Shown here piece after piece: positions 58,383 through 64,000 of a DNA stretch of 64,000 nucleotides. Source of the DNA: Isochrysis galbana (Eukaryota; Haptophyta; Isochrysidales; Isochrysidaceae); contig CM030938.1 in the NCBI GenBank assembly GCA_018136815.1, forward strand, positions 62,001 through 126,000, written 5' to 3'. The position numbers were made by a program, and so were the translations under genes. The notes beneath the pieces are model-generated. The model was given only the letters and a program-made list of their open reading frames with translations. It made no database searches and was not told where the DNA came from. Position 1 is the first letter of the stretch. Each line of letters begins with the position of its first letter.

Positions 58383-59020
58383 GTCAGAGTTTTCTTGTTG
58401 TCCTGGTTTAATCCTAGTGCTGAGGGACCGTGCCTTATCGGCAACGGAGCCCCTACCCCGCAATGGGGGTGTGCGCGGTTGGTGCATGGCTCGTCCGGTG
58501 TATGTGGCTAGGGATGCTAGCCAACAAGACCTCTTACAAGACTACAATTTCCAACGTGGTACCCCCGCCGAGAGACCACCCCAACTTCTACAACCACAGC
58601 GCGCTCGACGACGCCGCTCAAGGGTATAACACCACAACGAATAAACTCGACAAATTCGTTGAAAATCTTTTCTTCGACTCAGCGGCCGCCGACCGCGCCA
58701 CACGCTCCTCCAAGTGGTGGGACCTGGACCACATGGCCAAATCACTCAACAACTTCAGTGACAGCCACAGCCAGAACCGCCCGCACTCGGCAGTTCAAGG
58801 GTGGCAAAACCACAATTCCACATCGAATGACCCCAAAATCCATCCCTCAGCATCTATTCTTAGAGCCCTCGAGGCGTCGGGACGCTCGAGGTCGTCACCC
58901 GTGTCGGATGGTCTCACATCAGCCACTACGAGGCGCGTCGAATCTCCCCGGAAGGCACCGGGCTGCGAGGTTGCTACCAGGCGCAACAGCGTTGCAAAGT
59001 CGGGCAGCTCGAGCAAGGCA
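58383..59020 (+). mobile_element. Dispersed 640-bp repeat with conserved ORF (copy 2)
   Basis: Plus-strand copy of the unit at 30763-31403. Here the frame is longer: from 58430, MPYRQRSPYPAMGVCAVGAW, KTSYKTTISNVVPPPRDHPN, KLDKFVENLFFDSAAADRAT, DLDHMAKSLNNFS, to a stop after 59104. Ser/Asn/Lys-rich in the second half. The similarity ends exactly at AGCTCGAGCAAGG in both copies, so that is an element boundary. Confidence 0.5.
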
Positions 59021-59472
59021 AAGATGTCTCATCAGTACTGTTATAAGCTTACAACGTCAGTAACAGCTCTGTTTTGCCAAATCACTGATATCAGTTATCA
59101 GCTCTGAGGGGGGGAAACAAAACTCACTCTAGAGGCTCTTTACTTTCTATTTTTTTACTTTTCATGAAGTCTGTATGTGCCGTCGCAACGCGGGGTGCGT
59201 CGTCGCTGCCAGGGGGGCGCCGCTCGCTCGCTCTCGCTCGCAGTCTGGGGCAGTGGCAGCATCATGGATGGAGGCAGTGGCAGCACTGGCGATGGCGCGC
59301 TGGGAGAGGGAGAGGCAGGCGCGCCCATCGCATGGGAGCTAGAAAAAAAAACCTTCTAATATTCTTACCGCACTCGCGGCGAATGGAACCACTACCTACT
59401 ACTACCCATAGTACGTAGCATACTTTCTACACCCCCACTCCCCGGCCCTTCTCCCCCCGCCATCAGGCGGCT
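59021..59472. other. Intergenic; inverted promoter-like block at 59341-59440
   Basis: No gene. On the minus strand 59440-59341 repeats the promoter region of the MGQYF gene (GTGTAGAAAGTATGCTACGT ... TAGTGGTTCCATTCGCCGCG ... AATATTAGAAGG-T9). Confidence 0.5.
59341..59440 (-). promoter_or_regulatory. Recurrent promoter-like block, copy 6
   Basis: Inverted duplicate of about 100 bp from 53456-53545, including GTATGCTACGT, GGTAGTGGTTCCATTCGCCG and GTAAGAATATTAGAAGG-T9. No gene follows it, so it is a duplicated promoter fragment or an element end. Confidence 0.5.
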
Positions 59473-59572
59473 NNNNNNNNNNNNNNNNNNNNNNNNNNNN
59501 NNNNNNNNNNNNNNNNNNNNNNNNNNNNNNNNNNNNNNNNNNNNNNNNNNNNNNNNNNNNNNNNNNNNNNNN
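59473..59572. other. Assembly gap (100 N)
   Basis: 100 N, true size unknown. It probably hides the C-terminal half of the Frizzled-CRD/SSD gene. Confidence 0.99.
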
Positions 59573-62500
59573 CATAAGCAAAGGCCCTCCAGGGATCAGC
59601 AAGCAGTCATCACTCTCCGAGTCGAGCAGTGCACGCCTCTTCCACATTGCCGTTGAAATGACCCCCCTGTGTCCGTCCTCGCGGGGTGAAGGACGTGCAC
59701 TGACCCTTGGCTGCCCCCAAAACCTGCGCCTCCTTGGTGCAGCACCCTAATTAGCTTCTCGGCAGGCCGTGTGCAGTTGAATACTGATCGCATACCTGCC
59801 GGCGCCGCCGTTCGTCAATGGCGACCGTCGCCACAAAGAAGGTGAGCATGAGCGTCAGCGACGTGACCATGCCCATTGCCGCATAGGTGCCTGCACCGAT
59901 GCGTGGAGGAAGACAGGGTGGGTGGAAGGATCTTCGTGCCGGCGGTACATGGAGGCATCCGAGCAGCATAGGCTAATGAGGCTCGTGGCCGTAAGCCCTC
60001 GCAAGGGGCTGGAATACTGGCGGGCGAGCGCGAGGAGCTATCAAAGAGGCAAGGCGACGCGCAAGCTAAAGCGTGCGAGGAACTATGAGTTGGCCACACT
60101 GGAAGACGATGCATAGGTATGGCACGGTAGAGGCTCGACGGGCGTGGCGGTGCGTACAGAATCCGACGAGAGCAGGAAGGGGCGACATTGCCGAAACGTA
60201 GAAGGCGATCGCGTTGGTACTCGATGACAGGAGGATGGAGGGACCTGCGGAGGCCATTGCCTTTCCGAGCGCCTCCTCAATCTCTCTAGCCTCGCGCGCT
60301 AGCATCTCGATTTCACGGCGTGCATCCCATGCGCCTATCACGGGGTCGCCTGCCACTTCTTCTGCGGCGCGCGTGCGTGCCTCGAGCTGAGCCTGGAGTC
60401 CGGTCGCGCCCAGATCCACGAGTAGGGAGCGGCGCACACGTGCGGACTGAGGGGTCGAGAGGCCACTCCGAGAGAGAGCGGGTTTGGCACCCTCCGACCG
60501 GGGTGATCCGGCCACAACGCGCGATGGTGCCGCCGAGCTGGAACGAAAGCACGAGGGAGAGGCAGGCGTAGCCGAGGCGATGGAGAGGCGCTCGGATTCG
60601 GAAATTGCTGAACCGCGTGAGGTTCTTTGAGTCCCGATGGAGCGATTGGTGCGCAGAGGTGGAGCTTGGAGTCGCGCAGCGCCGGGGGTTACGGAGGAAT
60701 AGACGGCTGCCTCGCGCGCCACACGAGCCTGCGATACGTCGTCGGGAGGTGGGGAGTCGGATTGGGCGGATGGGTCAGTTAGGAAATGGTGATTTGGTAG
60801 GGGACCACGTCTAGGCTCGGGGCGAGCTGATGGCATCTTGTTGCTAAGTCCACGCGGGAGCAGTGCTTGGAAAGCTTTGCTGGATGTCCGCACCGACACC
60901 ACCTCATCGAGACGATCTTCGAATGCTCGAACGACAATGAAGGCATCGTCGACGCCCACTCCCAGCATGACGAAGAGGGCAACGTTGACCATCTCGTTGT
61001 ATGGCACTCCGATGAATGCGACGACACCGAACGCAGAGATTGTGGCTAAAGCGATGGAGAGCATGGCCATGCCGCCAAGCGGGGCACGCGAGCCGACCAG
61101 CGACGTGTCACGTGATAAGAACATGGCGACGTAAATGGACATCGCGGCTATGCCGGCGGTGATGAGCAGCACCACGTTGCTGGTGGCCGACGTGATGTCA
61201 TCGCCAAGGATAGCGTCCGAGCGGACGGAGAGGAGCAAGTCGGGCCACTCGGCTGGAGCGGCCGGCTTGGTCGTCGAGCGTGTGCCACCTGGCGTTCCGG
61301 GCGCGCCGACCAGCCGGTCGCGAACATGCAGCTCCCAGTCGTCGACGAAGCTCTTCCGGTCAAAGGAGCCGTCCAAGAGGTAGGTCAAGAGAAGAGCGTT
61401 GAGACGAGGAGGCTCTGCCTTGACATGCTCAAGATCACTTGGCGCAAGCGGCGGAGAAGTCGACACCTGGGAGTTGAGCAGCGCTGCCTGCGAGACGGGC
61501 AGTGGGGATACGAGGCATCGGTGAAGGCGGACAAGCGCGAAACACAGGGCAAGTGCCCAGCAGGGGAGTGGGATTGGAGAGCCCAGCGCGAAAGAGGCCG
61601 GGCTGCCATTGGCTACCATGCGCTCACCTGAAATCCGCCGTCTAGGCCCTGGCTCAGAATCGCGCCGCGTAGCGTCTCGGCCGGATCGGGATCAGCAGCC
61701 AGCAGAGTGCTATTATATCTCCACAATTCGAGCGCAGAGACCATGCCTGTGGGATTCAGCGGCTTGTGTTGCGCCACGGCTGCACGTCCAGGCGGGACAG
61801 CCGAGACAGCCTCGTGGACGCTCATCGCTTGGAGGAGTTGCTGCCGCAAGTAGTCGTGGGGCACCGTCGCGTTGAGGCCGATGGCCCGTCCTTCGATGAG
61901 GACCGAGAGAGAGCGGCCTTTGGGTCGAGACGAAAGCATGCGAGCGCGCGCGGCATTGACCGACGAGAGCGAGGCGTCGGGCAGCCACAGGGCGAGTGGG
62001 TCCTGGACGGGCTTCACCCAAAAGAGTCCGAGGCCAAGGATTAGCGAGATGGACCCCGAGACGTAGACGACCATCCATGGCCGGCGCGCGGCGAGCCGGC
62101 CGACACCCTCAAAGAAGCTCTCCTGAAGGTGCGTCATCCGACTCGACATGCCCATGACGGTGTGGTCGGAGTATTCGGGTGCAAAGTTCGACATTTGGCA
62201 AGAGAGGCGGGCGGCGATGTCGCTTGGGTGCGGTGCTATCGCCCGTGTGGGGGCGCCAACAGGCGAGGAGCACTGCGCGGTGACGCTTCCCGAATCTGGG
62301 ATGGAGTGCATGCGCCTAAAGCTTCGCCCATGCGAGCAGCCGAACAGCGACAGCCAGCCACCGGGCGTTGTCTCGAGCCGCAGCACACAGGCGGTAGCAG
62401 CCAGCAGCGCGAAGATGCCAAGAAACGCGCCGACCGTGGCGTACGCAAGCGAGTCCTCGCCGTACCGCTCGCGTGGACACGCAGTGGCCGTGCCGCCACA

Positions 62501-63271
62501 CTCGCCGCACGCGTCAACGGCGACCTCGGCGTCTGCGCAGTCGCACGCTGAGACGGGCTCGAGAGCGCCCTCGACGCCATTGCAAACGCCACATGCATCG
62601 TACTCGAGCAGCTCAAAGTAGGGGCCGTCGCACCAGCCACACGGCGTCTCCACGAGGTGCGAGACAAAATGGCCGTGCTGTCGCAGGCTGCACAGTGGTG
62701 GTGGCGGGTGCGGCGGGCTGGGCGGCGGCGGTGGCGGTGGGTGCGGCGATGGTGGTGCCGGCGGCGGCATGGGTGGGAAGGGCTCGTCACGCGGTGGCGG
62801 CAGCGGCGGCAGCGGCGGCTCGGGTGAGTGCGCGCCGGCGCGCGGCATGTTACCGACCGCGCAGACGGGCCACTCTGCCTCTGGGTACTGTGAGCACTCC
62901 AGTCTCCCAAGTGCCTCGGCGGGAAAGAAGGGAAGCATCGCCTCACACGCTTTCCTGGTCGCCACGCACTCCGAGGCGCACGGCGTGCGCACGGGCGCTC
63001 CATAGGCGCACTCTGCTCCCGAGACGGCGCAGAAGAATGCGGTGAGCGCTCGCGCGCATTCTGGTTGGTACACCCACAGCAGCCCAGGCAGCGCGCCCAC
63101 CTGCTCCGCCACAAAGTCTGCGGCAGCCTCGAGAGCCAACGGCTGCGGAACAAAGAGGGAGAGACCATCACAGTCAGGGAGAGGGTGGGAGGGCTGAGGG
63201 GCGCAGCCGGAGGAAGGGTCGTCGGAGCATGCGCAAAGGACGAGGAGTGAGAGGAGAAGCGGACGGCGCAT
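59573..63271 (-). CDS. Frizzled-CRD plus sterol-sensing-domain (NPC1/Patched-type) membrane protein, 3' incomplete
   Basis: Exons: 63271-61628, 61487-60158, 59890-59796, perhaps 59665-59573 into the gap; phases agree (0, then 1). Signal peptide MRRPLLLSLLVLCAC. Residues about 20-145: ten-Cys Frizzled-type CRD (PECARALTAFFCAVSGAEC, TPCASECVATRKACEAM, LECSQYPEAEWPVC). Then a poly-Pro linker, a Cys module (DACGVCNG, DACGECGG), TM1 (AYATVGAFLGIFALLAATAC), a cytosolic loop, TM2 (VVYVSGSISLILGLGLFWV), a luminal porter domain (DPLALWLPDASLSSVNAARA) and the SSD (VVLLITAGIAAMSIYVAMFL, GVPYNEMVNVALFVMLGVGV then DDAF). About 170 low-complexity residues follow TM4-equivalent, before ILLSSSTNAIAFYVSAMSPL and SLTLMLTFFVATVAIDERRR. 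The order copies NPC1: cap domain, Pro linker, TM1, loop, TM2, luminal domain, SSD. The GVGVDD aspartates expected in RND carriers are present. Probably a sterol or lipid transporter or receptor. C-terminal half missing. Confidence 0.85.
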
Positions 63272-63805
63272 CGAGAAAGAGGAGGAGAGGGCCTCCCTCT
63301 CTCTCTCTCTCCTCTCTCTCTCTCCCTCCCTCGCGCGCTCTCTCGTTCTCTCTCCCACGCCTCGCTCTCTTGCTGCCGCCTCTTTGGGGTGCCGCCCGGA
63401 GAGAAGAGAGTACGCGGCTCGTTCTTGATGTACTCATACTCGAGTCGACGAGATTCAGATGCATGGCGAGGGATGCAGCAGAGAAAGAGACGAGAGTCCA
63501 CCACCGGCTTCTCTCTCTCCTTCTCTCCCCGTCTCTCGTACCCTCCCTCCCTCCCTCTCTCTCTCTCTCTCTCTCTTCTTCTTCTTCTTCTCCTTCTCGC
63601 TCTCTCTCTCTCTCTGTGCCGCGACCCCCACACACATAGGAAGCGCGGGCGAATTTCCCCGAGACAACTGGCAGGAGAACCGGCGGGGCCGTGAATGAAG
63701 AGAGGAAGGAAGGAAAGAGAAGGGGGGAGAAGACGAGAGCGACGATGGTGTCTCACGAGAGAAGGAGATACGAAAGATCAGGAGAGGGGGGGGTTAACAC
63801 TAGGC

Positions 63806-63854
<49 letters not shown>

Positions 63855-64000
63855 CGAGGGAGGGAGAGAGAGAGAGAGAGAGAAGGAGGGTAGAGGGAGG
63901 GAAACAAAGGAGGGAGGGAGAGAGACTTGTCCTCATTCTTAAGCCTGCGACTCCTCTGTCTCCGGCATTCAGTAAAGAGTATTTACTGCTACCCTGCTCC
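63272..64000. other. 5' flank of the CRD/SSD gene: GA/CT microsatellites
   Basis: (CT)n at 63296-63330 and 63550-63610 and (GA)n at 63805-63880 on the plus strand. Long overlapping ORFs are repeat artefacts. No gene. Confidence 0.6.

Noticed and set aside
63229-63942. ORFs in the GA/CT microsatellites at the right end
   Set aside because: Same reason: repeat-driven open frames without protein-like composition.

Overview
The window looks like nuclear DNA of a unicellular eukaryote, most likely a marine microalga (haptophyte-like or similar); I cannot fix the taxon from sequence alone. Reasons: genes are separated by long non-coding stretches, several are split by short GT-AG introns, protein architectures are eukaryotic (F-box plus beta-helix, Frizzled-type CRD plus sterol-sensing domain, ubiquitin-like folds, protein kinase), LINE, hAT and LTR-type repeats are abundant, and (CT)n/(GA)n and poly-C tracts are everywhere. 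Three 100-N assembly gaps are present (17316-17415, 35416-35515, 59473-59572), so this is scaffold sequence.

Layout. 0.7-2.4 kb: C-terminal part of a LINE ORF. 3.2-5.2 kb: uncharacterised 663-aa protein. 5.8-7.5 kb: a short LTR element (781-bp repeats, perfect 5-bp target duplication) inserted in an AT-rich, virus-like ORF. 8-9.6 kb: LINE, small-membrane-protein and hAT debris. 10.4-12.0 kb: USP-like cysteine peptidase. 12.4-13.4 kb: methyltransferase. 14.2-15.4 kb: hAT transposase remnant and another small-membrane-protein copy. 16.4-18.9 kb: F-box/beta-helix protein. 20.3-24.5 kb: repeat cluster (LINE pieces, paired small-membrane-protein copies, a 280-bp foldback) plus a cap-methyltransferase-like C-terminus. 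25.6-27.3 kb: membrane-anchored GH1 glycosidase. 28-32 kb: repeats. 32.1-35.9 kb: protein with two ubiquitin-like domains. 36-38.5 kb: repeats. 38.8-39.9 kb: YkoF-like protein. 40-47 kb: LINE copies, small hypothetical genes and minisatellites. 47.5-51.7 kb: nucleotidyltransferase and Ser/Thr kinase, possibly one fused gene. 52.4-53.3 kb: mariner-like MITE. 53.6-54.2 kb: small MGQYF protein. 56.0-57.6 kb: TauE/SafE-type exporter. 58.4-59.0 kb: repeat copy. 59.8-63.3 kb: Frizzled-CRD/RND-SSD membrane protein laid out like NPC1.

There is no operon-like logic; host genes are monocistronic and unrelated in function. The most coherent signal is mobile: one LINE family leaves many 5' ends (a hairpin directly before the ORF start, with compensatory changes between copies), some joined straight to 3' ends by internal deletion. 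A conserved promoter-like block with an AATATTAAAAGG core and T-tract recurs six times, once just upstream of a real gene. The most interesting single gene is the Frizzled-CRD/SSD protein.
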